The translations under genes and the position numbers were made by a program. The notes beneath the pieces were generated by a model. The model was not told the origin of the DNA. It saw only the letters and a program-made list of their open reading frames with translations, and searched no databases. A stretch of DNA of 64,000 bases from Methylophaga thalassica MP. Its GTDB lineage: Bacteria > Pseudomonadota > Gammaproteobacteria > Nitrosococcales > Methylophagaceae. The DNA is taken from the NCBI RefSeq assembly GCF_000214595.1, contig NZ_AFIG01000001.1, positions 2,202,799-2,266,798 on the forward strand, given 5' to 3'. Below are positions 1-11,191 of this stretch, piece by piece (the first letter of the stretch is position 1; each line of letters opens with the position of its first letter).

Positions 1-120
1 TGAACGAACACCGATAAAAAGTAATAAATTTGTGATTATAACGCGGACAAAGTCAGCGTTTGTAGATCACACTGTTTCATGTGGAGACTTCCCACGGATA
101 AAACAAGAGCTAAAAAGAAT

Positions 121-1032
121 TTACTTGATAAAACTATAAGGATTGATATGTTGACCGTCTCGCAATACTTCATAGTGAACATGTGGCCCGGTTGATCGGC
201 CTGTAGAGCCCATCAGTGCTACTATCTCACCTTTGGTTACACGCTCACCCTTGCTTACTTTGATCGTTTTATTGTGCGCGTATCGTGTGACATAACCATT
301 GCCATGATCGATTTCAACTAAACCGCCGTAACCTCCACGATCACCTACCCAACTCACAATACCATCAGCAACAGCCATAACCGGACTATTTTCTTTTGCT
401 GCGATATCAATTCCTTCATGAAAGGTTTTTTTACCATTAAAGGGATCAATACGATTACCATAGAATGATGATACCCAGCCATTCTTGACGGGTTTACCTT
501 CAGGGATACCCGCTGCAATGTTTTCCTTTGTTATCAGGTATTCCTCAAGCGCGTTTAGTGTGTCGCTCTGACCACGTAATTGACTGGAAAGCTGTTGTAT
601 CCCACGATCTAATGCTTCACTACCCAGTGGTGAACCATCATGCTCAATGCCGCCCTGCCCCGGATGTTCATCTAACGAAAAGTCTTCTGTATCGAATCCG
701 GCAATTTGCGCTAAGCGTTCGCTGAACATCTTCAAACGAATCGTTTCCGCCTGCAAGCCACCTAATTGCTTTGCATAAAATTCTTGCAGATTTTCTTCTT
801 GATTATTGCTAGCCAGAGTCTGATTCGTATCGGTTGGCTTTGGAGTTGAAGTGAGAGGAGGTACAGGAAGAGGATTTTCAATAACGCGATCGGTATAAAG
901 CCATTTAGCGAGGCTATAACTGCTCACACTGATCAAACACGTTAACATCAGCATGAGTATCAACAACGTCGATCGCGTCAAATGCCAATGCTTATGGGTC
1001 TTGCTGTTTGAGGATATAATGATAACCTGCAT
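121..1032 (-). CDS. M23 family peptidoglycan endopeptidase, membrane anchored
   Basis: Periplasmic LytM/M23 zinc metallopeptidase expected to cleave peptidoglycan cross-links. The 303-residue protein has an N-terminal cytoplasmic tip, one membrane segment at about residues 22-42, a proline/threonine-rich linker and a helical middle part (about 80-170). The C-terminal LytM domain (about 185-303) carries H205-x3-D209 and the H284-V-H286 triad part, so the zinc ligands look intact and the enzyme should be active rather than a degenerate EnvC/NlpD-type activator. It lies on the minus strand divergent from dciA. In related genomes an M23 gene sits at this dcw-end position next to secA, which would lie outside the window to the left. 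The exact substrate bond is not readable. Start chosen at the ATG giving a plausible type II membrane anchor. Confidence 0.9.
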   Translation of the reverse strand: MQVIIISSNSKTHKHWHLTRSTLLILMLMLTCLISVSSYSLAKWLYTDRVIENPLPVPPLTSTPKPTDTNQTLASNNQEENLQEFYAKQLGGLQAETIRLKMFSERLAQIAGFDTEDFSLDEHPGQGGIEHDGSPLGSEALDRGIQQLSSQLRGQSDTLNALEEYLITKENIAAGIPEGKPVKNGWVSSFYGNRIDPFNGKKTFHEGIDIAAKENSPVMAVADGIVSWVGDRGGYGGLVEIDHGNGYVTRYAHNKTIKVSKGERVTKGEIVALMGSTGRSTGPHVHYEVLRDGQHINPYSFIK

Positions 1033-1059
1033 TGTTATCCTTTTTCAGTCACTTAAAAT

Positions 1060-1512
1060 ATGTCAAAAAAACCTGAGCGCATAAACCAACTCTATCAAAA
1101 CGATAACCAGATGAAATGGTTATCAATTCGCGCCCAAAAACTGAACAAGCTTAACACCATTTTGCAAAAAAGCCTGCCTTTAAAATTTAGTAATCATTGC
1201 ACATTGGCAAACATCACGGAAGACAAAATTGTCATCCTCACCGACAAAGCCAATTATGCCAGTCTATTGCGCTTTCAAGCTGCCTTTATTTGCAGTACTT
1301 TATCAGCGCATTTACCTAAACCAATCAAAAAACTTGAAGTAAAAGTTCGACCACAGTCTGAACCACTGAAACAGAAAACACTTCCGAATACACTTCGTGT
1401 TTCTGCAAAAACAGCAGACCTTCTCGAAAGTACAGCCGCTGAAATGCAAGACGGCCCGTTAAAGGCCGCCTTGAATAAATTAGCTAAACGTCAAGCCCAG
1501 AAAAAGGATTAA
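1060..1512 (+). CDS. dciA: DciA-type replicative helicase loader (DUF721)
   Basis: DUF721/DciA protein of 150 residues. DciA is the loader/operator of the DnaB helicase in bacteria that lack DnaC or DnaI, and the dnaB gene itself is in this window. What I see is the DUF721 pattern: a short basic N-terminus, a central region with the family-typical stretch on '[18 protein letters not shown]' (about residues 45-63), and a lysine-rich C-terminal tail ending in KKD. It is the only plus-strand gene in the first 20 kb and converges on lpxC; the two genes share the four bases TTAA as overlapping stop codons. Position next to lpxC is the arrangement known from Pseudomonas. Family assignment is from memory of the domain and its neighbourhood. 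Confidence 0.82.
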   Translation: MSKKPERINQLYQNDNQMKWLSIRAQKLNKLNTILQKSLPLKFSNHCTLANITEDKIVILTDKANYASLLRFQAAFICSTLSAHLPKPIKKLEVKVRPQSEPLKQKTLPNTLRVSAKTADLLESTAAEMQDGPLKAALNKLAKRQAQKKD

Positions 1513-2426
1513 CCTGAGATAGAAGCTGCAGGTCGACTGAAAAGAATGGGGGCATCTTTATCGTCTTCAAAGCTTACTAATTCCCAAGCATCTTCTTGAG
1601 CTAATAATTTCCGTAACAATTTATTATTCACTTCATGGCCTGATTTATGACCTTTAAAGGCACCAATCAGACTATGTCCAAGTAAATATAAATCACCGAT
1701 GGCATCCAAGACTTTATGACGAACAAATTCGTCTTCGTAGCGTAAACCATCTTCATTTAAGACACGGTAATCATCAACCACAATGGCATTGTCCATACTG
1801 CCACCTAACGCCAGATTATTTTCGCGTAACTTTTCGATATCTTTCATAAAACCAAAGGTACGAGCACGGCTTACTTCACGGACAAACGATGTGGAGGAGA
1901 AATCAACATCGACTTGTTGGGGACGTCCGGTAAAAGCTGGATGCTCAAAATCAATAGTGAAAGACACTTTGAAGCCATCAAATGGCTCAAACTTCGCCCA
2001 TTTATCACCATCTTCCATCATCACTGGTTTTTTGATTCGAATAAACTGTTTAGCAACATTCTGCTCTTCGATACCTGCTGACTGTACCAAGAAAACAAAT
2101 GGACCAGCACTGCCGTCCATAATAGGTACTTCAGCCGCATTCAGATCAATATAAGCATTATCGATACCTAATCCGGCAAACGCAGATAATAAATGCTCTA
2201 CTGTCGAAACGCGCTGACCATGTTCAATCAGCGTGGTTGATAAGGCTGTTTCACCGACATTCTCAACTTTCGCCTGAATCTCAACTACAGGGTCGAGATC
2301 AACTCTACGAAAAATGATGCCTGTATTAGGGGCAGCAGGACGCAGGGTCAGATAAACCATCTCACCACTATGCAAACCGACACCGGTCGCACGAATCACA
2401 TTCTTCAATGTTCGTTGCTTTATCAC
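1509..2426 (-). CDS. lpxC: UDP-3-O-acyl-N-acetylglucosamine deacetylase
   Basis: Zinc deacetylase catalysing the committed step of lipid A synthesis in the cytoplasm. The 305-residue protein has the expected length and the zinc and catalytic residues line up with the E. coli enzyme: H78 (TVEHLLSAF), H237 and D241 ([10 protein letters not shown]) and H264 (KSGHEV). Two homologous alpha/beta halves are typical of the family. It is the last gene of the dcw direction, 73 bp downstream of ftsZ, as in E. coli and Pseudomonas. In enterobacteria LpxC is controlled by FtsH proteolysis through its C-terminal tail; here the tail ends ...SRPAASISG, so a small-residue tail is present, but regulation is not shown by the sequence. 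Confidence 0.98.
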   Translation of the reverse strand: MIKQRTLKNVIRATGVGLHSGEMVYLTLRPAAPNTGIIFRRVDLDPVVEIQAKVENVGETALSTTLIEHGQRVSTVEHLLSAFAGLGIDNAYIDLNAAEVPIMDGSAGPFVFLVQSAGIEEQNVAKQFIRIKKPVMMEDGDKWAKFEPFDGFKVSFTIDFEHPAFTGRPQQVDVDFSSTSFVREVSRARTFGFMKDIEKLRENNLALGGSMDNAIVVDDYRVLNEDGLRYEDEFVRHKVLDAIGDLYLLGHSLIGAFKGHKSGHEVNNKLLRKLLAQEDAWELVSFEDDKDAPILFSRPAASISG

Positions 2427-2499
2427 GGTGTATTACCCCCTTAAACAGTTACAGATCAAAGCATAATATCATAAGCACAATATTAGCAGCTACACTAAA

Positions 2500-3654
2500 T
2501 TAATCAGCCTGGCGACGCAGGAAAGCCGGAATATCCAAATAATCCATATTGACATCACCATTGGCCACTTGTTTCTGCTGGCTATCTTTACCATTGCGAA
2601 TCACTGTTGGTTCATCATAATCAATTTCAACAGGCTTTTTCACAATTTCAATTTGTGGCGCAGCTTCTTCAGGCGCTTTTGCAACGACGGCTCTAGGAGC
2701 TCCTAAACCAGTCGCGACAACGGTGACTCTCAATTCATCCGTCATATCCGGATCAATGACCGTTCCTACTACTACTGTGGCGTCATCTGAAGCAAATTCT
2801 TTAATGGTGTTACCCACTTCTTCGAATTCACCAATACTCATATCCAGACCAGCAGTAATATTAACTAACACACCACGAGCACCCGCTAAATCCACATCTT
2901 CCAATAATGGGCTTGAAACTGCGAGTTTCGCTGCTTCACGCGCGCGATGTTCACCTTTAGCATGACCTGTTCCCATCATCGCCATACCCATTTCTGACAT
3001 CACAGTTCTCACGTCAGCAAAGTCGACGTTAATCATACCTTCGCGAGTAATTAACTCTGCAATACCTTGTACTGCACCTAATAAGACGTCATTTGCTGAT
3101 TTAAACGCATTCAGCAAGGTCATGTCCTTCCCTAATACTTTTAATAATTTTTCGTTAGGAATAGTGATAAGTGAATCAACATGTTGCCCTAACTCTTCAA
3201 TACCCGCCTGCGCAATTTTCATACGCTTAGCACCTTCAAATGGGAAAGGTTTTGTGACAACTGCCACAGTTAAAATCCCCATTTCTTTAGCTACTTGTGC
3301 CACCACTGGTGCAGCACCTGTTCCTGTACCACCACCCATGCCTGCAGTGATGAACACCATATCAGCACCATCAATCACTTCCATGATGCGTTCTCTGTCT
3401 TCCAATGCTGCCTGACGGCCTACATCAGGATTAGCACCTGCCCCCAGGCCTTTGGTGATATCACCACCAAGTTGTAACTGGGTAGTGGCAGAACTTTTAC
3501 GTAATGCCTGTGCATCCGTATTAGCACTGATGAAATCCACCCCTTCAATTTGGTTGATGACCATATGCTCAAGCGCATTACCGCCACCACCACCAACACC
3601 AATCACTTTAATGATGGCATTCTCACTGTATGTATCAATTAATTCAAAAGTCAT
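2500..3654 (-). CDS. ftsZ: cell division GTPase FtsZ
   Basis: Tubulin homologue that polymerises into the Z ring at midcell. The tubulin signature GGGTGTG is at residues 107-113, and the synergy-loop and nucleotide-contact regions are present in the 384-residue sequence. A short variable linker follows the GTPase core at about residue 320, and the C-terminal conserved peptide ([13 protein letters not shown]) that binds FtsA and ZipA closes the protein. It follows ftsA by 50 bp, enough for a small internal control region, and precedes lpxC. Length and order match the family. Confidence 0.99.
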   Translation of the reverse strand: MTFELIDTYSENAIIKVIGVGGGGGNALEHMVINQIEGVDFISANTDAQALRKSSATTQLQLGGDITKGLGAGANPDVGRQAALEDRERIMEVIDGADMVFITAGMGGGTGTGAAPVVAQVAKEMGILTVAVVTKPFPFEGAKRMKIAQAGIEELGQHVDSLITIPNEKLLKVLGKDMTLLNAFKSANDVLLGAVQGIAELITREGMINVDFADVRTVMSEMGMAMMGTGHAKGEHRAREAAKLAVSSPLLEDVDLAGARGVLVNITAGLDMSIGEFEEVGNTIKEFASDDATVVVGTVIDPDMTDELRVTVVATGLGAPRAVVAKAPEEAAPQIEIVKKPVEIDYDEPTVIRNGKDSQQKQVANGDVNMDYLDIPAFLRRQAD

Positions 3655-3704
3655 AACTTCTCCCCCAAAAAAATGTGTAAAACAAACATGCTTAATTACT
3701 TAGC

Positions 3705-4958
3705 TTAAAAATTCCCCTGGAACCAGCTTTTCATTCTTGCCAGCATGCCTTTTAAGCCGTCACTTACTTTAATTTCACCATGCCCTGGGGCATGCTCCTG
3801 ATTGCCGAATAACAGCAACCCAACACCTGTTGCATGAATTGGGTTACGCACCACATCCACAAGTCCCCCGACATGTTGTGGTACTCCCAAACGCACAGGA
3901 AGGTGGAAGACCTCTTCAGCAAGCTCAATAGCGCCTTCCATTTTCGAACTACCGCCTGTCAGCACAATGCCGGCAGCCAATAATTCTTCAAACCCACTCC
4001 GACGTAGTTCAGCCTGAACTAACATCAATAATTCTTCATAACGTGGCTCTACCACTTCAGCGAGTGTTTGTCTGGCAAGCTGACGTGGAGGCCTGTCACC
4101 AACACTTGGTACTTCAATGGTTTCGTCTTCACGAGCCAGTTGAGTCAAAGCGCAGGCATATTTAATCTTGATTTCTTCGGCATATTGCGTTGGTGTACGT
4201 AATGCCACAGCGATGTCATTGGTGACCTGATCACCTGCAATAGGAATCACAGCAGTGTGTCGAATAGCACCATCAACAAACACAGCAATATCCGTTGTGC
4301 CACCACCGATATCGACCAAACAAACACCTAATTCTTTTTCATCCTGGTCTAAGACGGAATAACTGGATGCCATTTGCTCAAGCACAATGCCATCGACAGT
4401 CAAGCCACAACGCTCAATACATTTAGTAATGTTCTGTGCCGCACTCACTGCACCTGTGATCAAATGGACTTTGGCTTCCAGACGTACGCCTGACATACCA
4501 ATGGGTTCGCGAATGCCTTCCTGATTATCAATAATGTATTCCTGCGGCAAAACATGCAGTAACTGCTGGTCACCGGGGAAATGAACAGCACGTGCCGCAT
4601 CCATGACACGGTCGAGATCACCTTGTGTCACTTCTTTATCGCGAATCGCCACGGTGCCATGTGAATTTAAACTGCGTATGTGGCTACCGGCAATCCCGGC
4701 ATAAACAGAATAAATCTGGCAACCTGCCATCAGTTCAGCTTCTTCGATGGCACGCTGAATCGATTGTACGGTCGATTCGATATTGACGACGACCCCTTTT
4801 TTCATACCTCTGGCTGGGTGAGAGCCAATGCCAATAATTTCGAGCGCATTATCATTTGGACCGGCATCAGGAACGGGAGCAGCGACGATAGCCACTACCT
4901 TTGATGTTCCGATATCCAATCCAACGATAAGTTCTCTTTCAGTTCGTTTCGACATCAT
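3705..4958 (-). CDS. ftsA: cell division actin-like protein FtsA
   Basis: Actin-family ATPase that anchors FtsZ to the membrane and recruits later divisome proteins. The 417-residue sequence begins with the phosphate-1 motif (LIVGLDIGTSKVVAI), has a second phosphate-binding block (VDIGGGTTDIAVF) and adenosine motif (GIVLTGGSSKMEG), and ends in the amphipathic membrane-targeting helix (MLARMKSWFQGNF). The ATG at 4958 overlaps the ftsQ stop as ATGA, which supports this start over the second ATG three bases inside. Translationally coupled to ftsQ. Confidence 0.98.
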   Translation of the reverse strand: MMSKRTERELIVGLDIGTSKVVAIVAAPVPDAGPNDNALEIIGIGSHPARGMKKGVVVNIESTVQSIQRAIEEAELMAGCQIYSVYAGIAGSHIRSLNSHGTVAIRDKEVTQGDLDRVMDAARAVHFPGDQQLLHVLPQEYIIDNQEGIREPIGMSGVRLEAKVHLITGAVSAAQNITKCIERCGLTVDGIVLEQMASSYSVLDQDEKELGVCLVDIGGGTTDIAVFVDGAIRHTAVIPIAGDQVTNDIAVALRTPTQYAEEIKIKYACALTQLAREDETIEVPSVGDRPPRQLARQTLAEVVEPRYEELLMLVQAELRRSGFEELLAAGIVLTGGSSKMEGAIELAEEVFHLPVRLGVPQHVGGLVDVVRNPIHATGVGLLLFGNQEHAPGHGEIKVSDGLKGMLARMKSWFQGNF

Positions 4959-5740
4959 ACTGTTCCATTAAAATCAGGTTGCTGGCCGGATTTCCATACC
5001 ACTGCCAGCCCATTGGTGTAACGCATATCAATTTCTTTAATCAGTTCTTTAAAGGTACCTAAGCCACCGAGGTACACCGTAACAAATCGGTCTAATCGCT
5101 GTTCATCATCAGTTCGGCCTAATTTCAGGTGCAGGCCGTCTTTAAAATCCACTTGCCAGGCGCGACGTTTATCCATGCTCATACTGATGACTCGCAAGCC
5201 CAGTACATTGACCTTTTGCTGAACATCGACCAGACGACGAGACATCATCTCGCTCATACCATCTGGCCCGTTTAACTGAATCAATCCATCAGGCATGGTG
5301 TCTTTACTCGGTTTAAACACCTTCCCGTGGCGATTCACCAGACCATCATCATTCCAGCGGGCAACCGCTTCATGCTCAGCCACAATGAGGTGTAGCGTAT
5401 CTGGCCAAACCCGTCTTACTTGTATCTGTTCTACCCAAGGCAAGGTTTCACCGGCTTTTTGAATGCTGGCCACGTCCACATTTAAAAAGCTGCCCCTGAC
5501 ATAAGGCATAACCGCTTTAACCAATTCATTCCTGTCGGTATGAAGCAAGCTGCCATCCACCGTGACATGTTTTACAGGCAAGGTGTCGGCTTCACGCAGG
5601 TATACGCCACCAGCCACTAATAAAACGACTATCAACAAAGCCGCAGAGTGTTTAAACACACTTTTCCATGGCACAGGCGGTCTAGGCTGTTTCACCTTAG
5701 GTGCTTGTTGCATCACAGCGCCTCTGCGTGGTTTAGCCAT
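4955..5740 (-). CDS. ftsQ: cell division protein FtsQ
   Basis: Bitopic divisome protein that links the FtsLB complex to the ring. Visible parts are a basic proline-containing cytoplasmic N-terminus (about 1-30), one membrane segment (about 33-48), a POTRA domain starting near 'VKHVTVDGSL' and the beta domain that follows. At 261 residues it has the usual size. It sits between ddlB and ftsA as in E. coli, and its start codon touches the ddlB stop region. Confidence 0.95.
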   Translation of the reverse strand: MAKPRRGAVMQQAPKVKQPRPPVPWKSVFKHSAALLIVVLLVAGGVYLREADTLPVKHVTVDGSLLHTDRNELVKAVMPYVRGSFLNVDVASIQKAGETLPWVEQIQVRRVWPDTLHLIVAEHEAVARWNDDGLVNRHGKVFKPSKDTMPDGLIQLNGPDGMSEMMSRRLVDVQQKVNVLGLRVISMSMDKRRAWQVDFKDGLHLKLGRTDDEQRLDRFVTVYLGGLGTFKELIKEIDMRYTNGLAVVWKSGQQPDFNGTV

Positions 5741-6678
5741 CAGTTCTCATCCTTAAAACTGGTTTCTAAAATACGCCAGACAAGGTCTTCAAAAGACAGG
5801 CCTGCCTGCTTAGCTGCCATAGGGACTAAACTGTGATCGGTCATCCCAGGGACACTATTTGCTTCCAACAGAAATAAATTACCCTGGCTGTCCCGCATAA
5901 AATCAATACGTCCCCAGCCTTTCATACCTAAGGCATTAAATGCTTTTACGGCAATATCCTGCATACCTTGCTCAACATCAGCATCCAGACCACATGGGCA
6001 TAAATATTCGGTATCGTTAGCATGATATTTCGCATCAAAATCATAAAATTCATGTGGCGTTTTTAAGCGAATCGCTGGCAGTGCTTCACCATCTAAAATC
6101 GCCACGGTATATTCCTCACCATGAATCCATTGCTCAGCAATAACGTCAGCGTCATACTTCAATGCCAAATCAATTGCCTGTTGCAATTCAGTAATATCAT
6201 TGACCTTTGACATGCCAATACTGGAGCCTTCATTCACAGGTTTGATAATAAGCGGCAGCCCTAATTCATCCACCAATGGTTGCGTATCCGTCTGCTCCGT
6301 CACAGGCATAAAAATCGCTGTGGGTAAGCCCTGCTGAATCCACGCCAGTTTGCTCAGTCGTTTATTCATCGATAAAACGGAAGCAGTAATTGCACTGCCT
6401 GTATACGGCAAATTAACCGCCTGCAAAAAGCCTTGAATCTCGCCATCTTCACCGCCTCTTCCATGCAATACGATAAAGGCACGATCAAACTCGCCGCTGG
6501 CTATCTTCTGACAAATATCAAAACTGACATCAATGCCATAAGCATCAATACCCTTACGCTGTAATCCGGCTAATACGGCATTACCGCTTATCAGTGAAAT
6601 CTCACGTTCAGCTGAACGTCCGCCCATCAGCACAGCAACTCGACCAAAATCAGCAGCAGAACTTATGCGTTTTGTCAT
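5740..6678 (-). CDS. ddlB: D-alanine--D-alanine ligase
   Basis: ATP-grasp ligase that makes the D-Ala-D-Ala dipeptide for MurF. The 312-residue protein shows the DdlB N-terminal signature (VAVLMGGRSAEREISL), the HGRGGEDG loop, the substrate segment EGSSIGMSKV, and the C-terminal metal-binding part (GRIDFMRDSQGNLFLLEANSVPGMT). It overlaps murB by four bases. The D-alanine substrate would come from the alanine racemase also encoded in this window. Confidence 0.97.
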   Translation of the reverse strand: MTKRISSAADFGRVAVLMGGRSAEREISLISGNAVLAGLQRKGIDAYGIDVSFDICQKIASGEFDRAFIVLHGRGGEDGEIQGFLQAVNLPYTGSAITASVLSMNKRLSKLAWIQQGLPTAIFMPVTEQTDTQPLVDELGLPLIIKPVNEGSSIGMSKVNDITELQQAIDLALKYDADVIAEQWIHGEEYTVAILDGEALPAIRLKTPHEFYDFDAKYHANDTEYLCPCGLDADVEQGMQDIAVKAFNALGMKGWGRIDFMRDSQGNLFLLEANSVPGMTDHSLVPMAAKQAGLSFEDLVWRILETSFKDEN

Positions 6679-7565
6679 AGTTGCTCTCCAATAATATGTA
6701 CTTCTGGAATTAACTTGACGCCGTGCTCGTGTTCCACTCGTTGTTGCACATCAGCAATCAGTGTTTCGATGTCTGCCGCAGTCGCTTCACCGTTGTTGAC
6801 GATAAAGTTAGCATGTTTATCTGAAACACTGGCGCCACCGACTGTCAGCCCTTTTAGACCGCTGACTTCAATTAAACGTCCAGAAAAATCACCTGGCGGG
6901 TTACGGAATACCGAACCGGCACAAGGCTGATTTGTTGGTTGGCTGGTATTTCGTTTTTTCAATAACTCACGAATCAGTTCAAGCTCAGCATCACTGTCAC
7001 CACGTTCAAACTGCATTTTTGCCGCTACAAACCATTGGTTCTCAGGCAAACTGACATGGCGATAATGCACATCAAACGCTTCAGCCGGGTAGTGATGCAG
7101 CTCACCCTGTTTATCTATTGTGGTCACTTCGACTACCGAGTCCCATGTTTCCGTACCATGAGCACCTGCATTCATTGCTAAAGCACCACCCAGCGTACCG
7201 GGAATGCCTGCCCAGAAAGCCGCGCCTTTCAAGCCCGCCTTAGCCGCTTGTTTAGCCAGCTTGCTGCAATAGAGTCCCACTTCAGCCGTAATTTCATTAT
7301 CACGGATATCAATTGTTTGTAACGTCCCTGCGGTCACAATAACGGTACCGGCAAAACCACCGTCACGAATCAGTAAGTTACTGCCTAGCCCCACCCATAA
7401 AACGGGCTCGTTTTCCGGCAGTTGTTGTAAAAACAGGGCAAGATCATGTCTATCTGTAGGGCGATATAGTTGTTTTGCCGGACCACCTACTCGCCATGAG
7501 TTATAACGAGACAAGGGTTCGTTTATTTTCAATTCACCTTTCAGCGTTTGTGGCAGCGCCATCAT
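6675..7565 (-). CDS. murB: UDP-N-acetylenolpyruvoylglucosamine reductase
   Basis: FAD enzyme that reduces the enolpyruvyl group to give UDP-MurNAc. The FAD-binding region includes '[15 protein letters not shown]' and '[19 protein letters not shown]', and the active-site serine lies in the CAGSVFRNP motif. At 296 residues with an SGLKG insert it fits the shorter (type II) MurB form rather than the 340-residue E. coli form. The first of two tandem ATGs overlaps the murC stop as ATGA. Confidence 0.97.
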   Translation of the reverse strand: MMALPQTLKGELKINEPLSRYNSWRVGGPAKQLYRPTDRHDLALFLQQLPENEPVLWVGLGSNLLIRDGGFAGTVIVTAGTLQTIDIRDNEITAEVGLYCSKLAKQAAKAGLKGAAFWAGIPGTLGGALAMNAGAHGTETWDSVVEVTTIDKQGELHHYPAEAFDVHYRHVSLPENQWFVAAKMQFERGDSDAELELIRELLKKRNTSQPTNQPCAGSVFRNPPGDFSGRLIEVSGLKGLTVGGASVSDKHANFIVNNGEATAADIETLIADVQQRVEHEHGVKLIPEVHIIGEQL

Positions 7566-8986
7566 TCAGCACCCCCATCATTTAATATCTCGGGCAAGGC
7601 CTGCGCCATACGACCAATATCACCGGCACCTAAGGTCAACAACACATCACCGTCTTCCAATAAGCCTGGTAATAAGCTGTATAAAGCCTCTTTATCTTCT
7701 GCAAAAACCGGCTCAACCTGACCACGTAAACGAATAGCACGGCATAAACTACGAGAGTCCGCACCAGCAATTTTTGCTTCACCAGCGGGATACACTTCTA
7801 ATACCACCAGGACATCCACACTGGACAATACGTGGGCAAAATCTTCAAATAAATCGCGTGTACGTGTGTAACGGTGAGGTTGGAATACCAACACCAAACG
7901 ATTATTTGGCCAACCACCACGGGTAGCTGCCAACGTAGCGGCAATCTCCGTTGGATGATGCCCATAATCATCAATAAGCATGGCCTGACCTTGTCCGGCT
8001 TTGACCTGACCTAATAAATTGAAGCGACGGCCAACACCATCAAATTTCAATAAGGCTCTTTGGCAATCGTTGACGCTGACATCAAGGTTACGCGCCACAG
8101 CCATAGCTGCCGTTGCGTTTAGCGCATTATGTAAACCAGGCATATTCAGCGTCACAGGGAAGCTCTGCCCTGAGCGTTTCTCAACAACGGTGAAAAAGCT
8201 TTGGCCCTGATGCTGAGTGAGTTCAACTAACTGATAATCAGCCTCTTCATTCTGGCCGTAGGTAATGAACGGTCTGGTAACATCGGCTAATAAAGATTGA
8301 ATGACGGGATCGTCCAGACACAAAACAGCCAAACCATAGAATGGCAAATGATGCAGAAATTCAATAAAGGTGGCTTTTAACTTGCCAAAGTCGCCGTCAT
8401 ACGTCGCCATATGATCTTCATCAATATTGGTAACAACAGCAATCATCGGTTGCAGATATAGGAATGAGGCATCACTTTCATCTGCCTCAGCCACCAGATA
8501 ACGCCCAGTGCCTAATCGGGCATTACTGCCTGCACTGTTTAAACGTCCGCCAATAACAAATGTGGGATCCAGTTCGCCTTCACTTAACAAAGCAGCGATC
8601 AAACTGGTTGTTGTGGTTTTACCATGCGTGCCGGCCACCGCGATGCCATAACTGAACCGCATCAGCTCAGCCAGCATTTCAGCTCTTGGCACGACAGGAA
8701 TTAACTGCTCTCTCGCCGCAATCAGCTCAACATTGTCTGAATTGACGGCGGTAGTCACCACCACCACATCAGCGCCTTCAAGATAGGATGCATCATGACC
8801 AATCATAATGGTCGCGCCCAGACTACGAAGGTGTTTGATCAGGCTGTTTTCAGCTAAATCACTACCACTCACCTGATAGCCAAGGTTTAACAAGACTTCG
8901 GCAATACCACCCATGCCTACCCCACCGATACCGATGAAGTGGATATGCTTCACGCGACTTTGCATAGCTGAGGTCAGTCTATCCAT
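7562..8986 (-). CDS. murC: UDP-N-acetylmuramate--L-alanine ligase
   Basis: First Mur ligase: adds L-alanine to UDP-MurNAc with ATP. The N-terminal Rossmann-like UDP-binding motif [15 protein letters not shown] starts at residue 16, the ATP loop GTHGKTTT is at 119-126, and the conserved [14 protein letters not shown] and FQPHRYTR blocks follow in the central and C-terminal domains. Length 474 is usual. It overlaps murG by eight bases and murB by four, as part of the coupled operon. Confidence 0.98.
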   Translation of the reverse strand: MDRLTSAMQSRVKHIHFIGIGGVGMGGIAEVLLNLGYQVSGSDLAENSLIKHLRSLGATIMIGHDASYLEGADVVVVTTAVNSDNVELIAAREQLIPVVPRAEMLAELMRFSYGIAVAGTHGKTTTTSLIAALLSEGELDPTFVIGGRLNSAGSNARLGTGRYLVAEADESDASFLYLQPMIAVVTNIDEDHMATYDGDFGKLKATFIEFLHHLPFYGLAVLCLDDPVIQSLLADVTRPFITYGQNEEADYQLVELTQHQGQSFFTVVEKRSGQSFPVTLNMPGLHNALNATAAMAVARNLDVSVNDCQRALLKFDGVGRRFNLLGQVKAGQGQAMLIDDYGHHPTEIAATLAATRGGWPNNRLVLVFQPHRYTRTRDLFEDFAHVLSSVDVLVVLEVYPAGEAKIAGADSRSLCRAIRLRGQVEPVFAEDKEALYSLLPGLLEDGDVLLTLGAGDIGRMAQALPEILNDGGAE

Positions 8987-10055
8987 TTGCGGCCTCCATA
9001 CATAAATCTGCGATATAAGCCGCTGTACCCATTTTTGCGACTTGTCTTGCCGCGTTTGCCATGTTCAACAATCCTTCTCTATCGCCATCCAGTCGGCGGA
9101 TGGTGTTGGCAATCACATCAGCATCTAAGCTGTGATCAGCCATTAAAATGGCCGCATTAGCATCAACCAGAACAGCGGCATTGTGGGTTTGGTGATCATC
9201 TACGGCGTGCGGATAAGGCACTAAAATTGATGCAATACCTGCTGCAGCGACTTCAGCAACAGTCAGTGCGCCAGCACGACATATCACTAAATCAGCCCAG
9301 GCATAGGCTTCGGCCATATCTTCAATAAATTCTTTAACGTCCGCCTCGACACCCGCGTCTTTATATGACTGACGGCAATCATCGCTGTGTTTGCTACCAC
9401 ATTGATGAATCACTTCTGGACGATGTTCAGCCGATATTTTGGCTAAGGCTTTCGGTACATAAGTATTCAATGAGCGTGCGCCCAGGCTTCCGCCTAATAC
9501 TAAGAGTTTTAAGCGGCCTGTTTTTTCTGTCTGACGAAGATGAGGCATTGGCAAATCTTCAATCATTTTTCTCACCGGATTACCCACCCATTCAGCATCG
9601 ATTTTTTTATCAAAACTATCAGGGAAACCCGTCAGCACTTTGTCTGCCAGTTTTGCTAATAAACGATTAGTCAGGCCCGGGATCGCATTTTGTTCATGGA
9701 TAATTAACGGTTTACCCATCAGCCATGCAGCCAGACCACCTGGGCCAGAGGCAAAGCCACCCAAGCCCATTACCACATCCGGTTTTAACTCACGGATAAG
9801 CGAACGGGCTTCCAGAACAGCTTTGACAACTTTAAATGGTGCCATCAACCAACCCAACGCACCGTTTCCACGTAAGCCTTTGACTTTAATTTCAGATAAT
9901 AAATAACCGGCAGCGGGCACTAATTTCGCCTCAATACCATGAGCAGTGCCAATCCATGACACTTCAACATCTCTTTGACGCAATTCATCTGCCACCGCGA
10001 GCGCCGGGAAAACATGCCCACCTGTACCGCCTGCCATGATCATGACTCTTTTCAT
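8979..10055 (-). CDS. murG: lipid II synthase MurG (GlcNAc transferase)
   Basis: Peripheral membrane GT28 glycosyltransferase that converts lipid I to lipid II on the inner leaflet. The N-terminal G-loop [15 protein letters not shown] (residues 8-22), second G-loop [11 protein letters not shown] and the donor-binding [10 protein letters not shown] block are all visible in the 358-residue protein. Order ftsW-murG-murC is the standard one; its ATG overlaps the ftsW stop. Confidence 0.98.
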   Translation of the reverse strand: MKRVMIMAGGTGGHVFPALAVADELRQRDVEVSWIGTAHGIEAKLVPAAGYLLSEIKVKGLRGNGALGWLMAPFKVVKAVLEARSLIRELKPDVVMGLGGFASGPGGLAAWLMGKPLIIHEQNAIPGLTNRLLAKLADKVLTGFPDSFDKKIDAEWVGNPVRKMIEDLPMPHLRQTEKTGRLKLLVLGGSLGARSLNTYVPKALAKISAEHRPEVIHQCGSKHSDDCRQSYKDAGVEADVKEFIEDMAEAYAWADLVICRAGALTVAEVAAAGIASILVPYPHAVDDHQTHNAAVLVDANAAILMADHSLDADVIANTIRRLDGDREGLLNMANAARQVAKMGTAAYIADLCMEAANG

Positions 10056-11191
10056 CGTCTGATCCTCGCTGAGGCTTTTTCAGGTACTCGTGTTTCCATA
10101 TCTACACGGAATAACAATGCAATCGCTGCACAGACAATCACTAAACTACTACCGCCATAACTCATCAAAGGCAGTGTTAGTCCTTTTGTCGGTAAAGCTC
10201 CCATATTGACGCCAATATTGACGCAAGCCTGTAAACCTAACCAAATACCGATTCCATAAGCGATCTGTGCACCAAAAACTTGTCCAGCCTGCTCTGCTGC
10301 ACGACCAATCGCTAAAGCTCGCCAGATAAAGACAAAAAACAGCACGATCACTGTTAATGCCCCTACTAAGCCCAATTCTTCAGCAATGATCGAATAGAGA
10401 AAGTCGGTATGCGCTTCTGGTAAATAAAATAATTTCTGCATACTGCTGCCAAGACCAACGCCGAACCAATCGCCACGGCCGAATGCGATCAACGCCTGTG
10501 TTAACTGAAAACCGCTGCCGAAGGGATCAGCCCATGGGTCCATAAAACTCTGTAAACGTTCAAGCCGATAAGGTGCAATCCACACCAGCATCGCAAACAG
10601 CATGCCCATCACACCAATCAAGGTGGCGAATACATCCAGTCGTGCACCACCCAAAAACAACATAGCCAAAACGGTAGACATAATGACCACCATTGAGCCC
10701 ATATCTGGCTGTAATAAAAGTAACAATGCAGCAACGCCCAAAAGTGTAAGTGGCGCTAAGACTTTTAAGAATGACACATGCAACTGACCATGGTGACGCT
10801 GTAAATAGTCAGCGATATAGATAATCGCAAACAATTTAATCAATTCTGCTACCTGTAAATTCACAGGTCCCAACGGTAACCAACGAGAGCTACCATTCAC
10901 TTCACGACCAATGCCAGGGATTAATACCATGATCAGCATCGCTACCCCGGCCATCAACAGTTGTGGTGCAATACGCTGCCACACGGCTAAACGCACAGAA
11001 ATAAACGCCCAGGCCACAGCCAGTCCCACCATCGCAAATGCAAACTGACGAATAAAAAAGTAAAGCGGTTGTTCGAGGCGACTATCTGCAACCGTGATAG
11101 AGGCTGAACAGACCATCACCAGACCGATAAACAGCAAAGCGCCTGTGGCAAACAGTAAGCTTTTATCGAATTGCAGTGATGAATCACTCAT
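10052..11191 (-). CDS. ftsW: septal peptidoglycan polymerase FtsW (SEDS)
   Basis: SEDS glycosyltransferase that polymerises septal glycan with the transpeptidase FtsI. The 379-residue protein is almost wholly hydrophobic, with about ten membrane segments. The family motif with the catalytic aspartate is in 'LPEAHTDFLYSIIAEELGL', and 'PTKGLTLPLMSYGGSS' marks the conserved late loop. It overlaps murD and murG by four bases on each side. Confidence 0.97.
   Translation of the reverse strand: MSDSSLQFDKSLLFATGALLFIGLVMVCSASITVADSRLEQPLYFFIRQFAFAMVGLAVAWAFISVRLAVWQRIAPQLLMAGVAMLIMVLIPGIGREVNGSSRWLPLGPVNLQVAELIKLFAIIYIADYLQRHHGQLHVSFLKVLAPLTLLGVAALLLLLQPDMGSMVVIMSTVLAMLFLGGARLDVFATLIGVMGMLFAMLVWIAPYRLERLQSFMDPWADPFGSGFQLTQALIAFGRGDWFGVGLGSSMQKLFYLPEAHTDFLYSIIAEELGLVGALTVIVLFFVFIWRALAIGRAAEQAGQVFGAQIAYGIGIWLGLQACVNIGVNMGALPTKGLTLPLMSYGGSSLVIVCAAIALLFRVDMETRVPEKASARIRR

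Noticed and set aside
1..120. Terminator or small RNA at the left edge
   Set aside because: A weak GTGG/CCAC stem near 80-95 has no T-run; nothing supportable.
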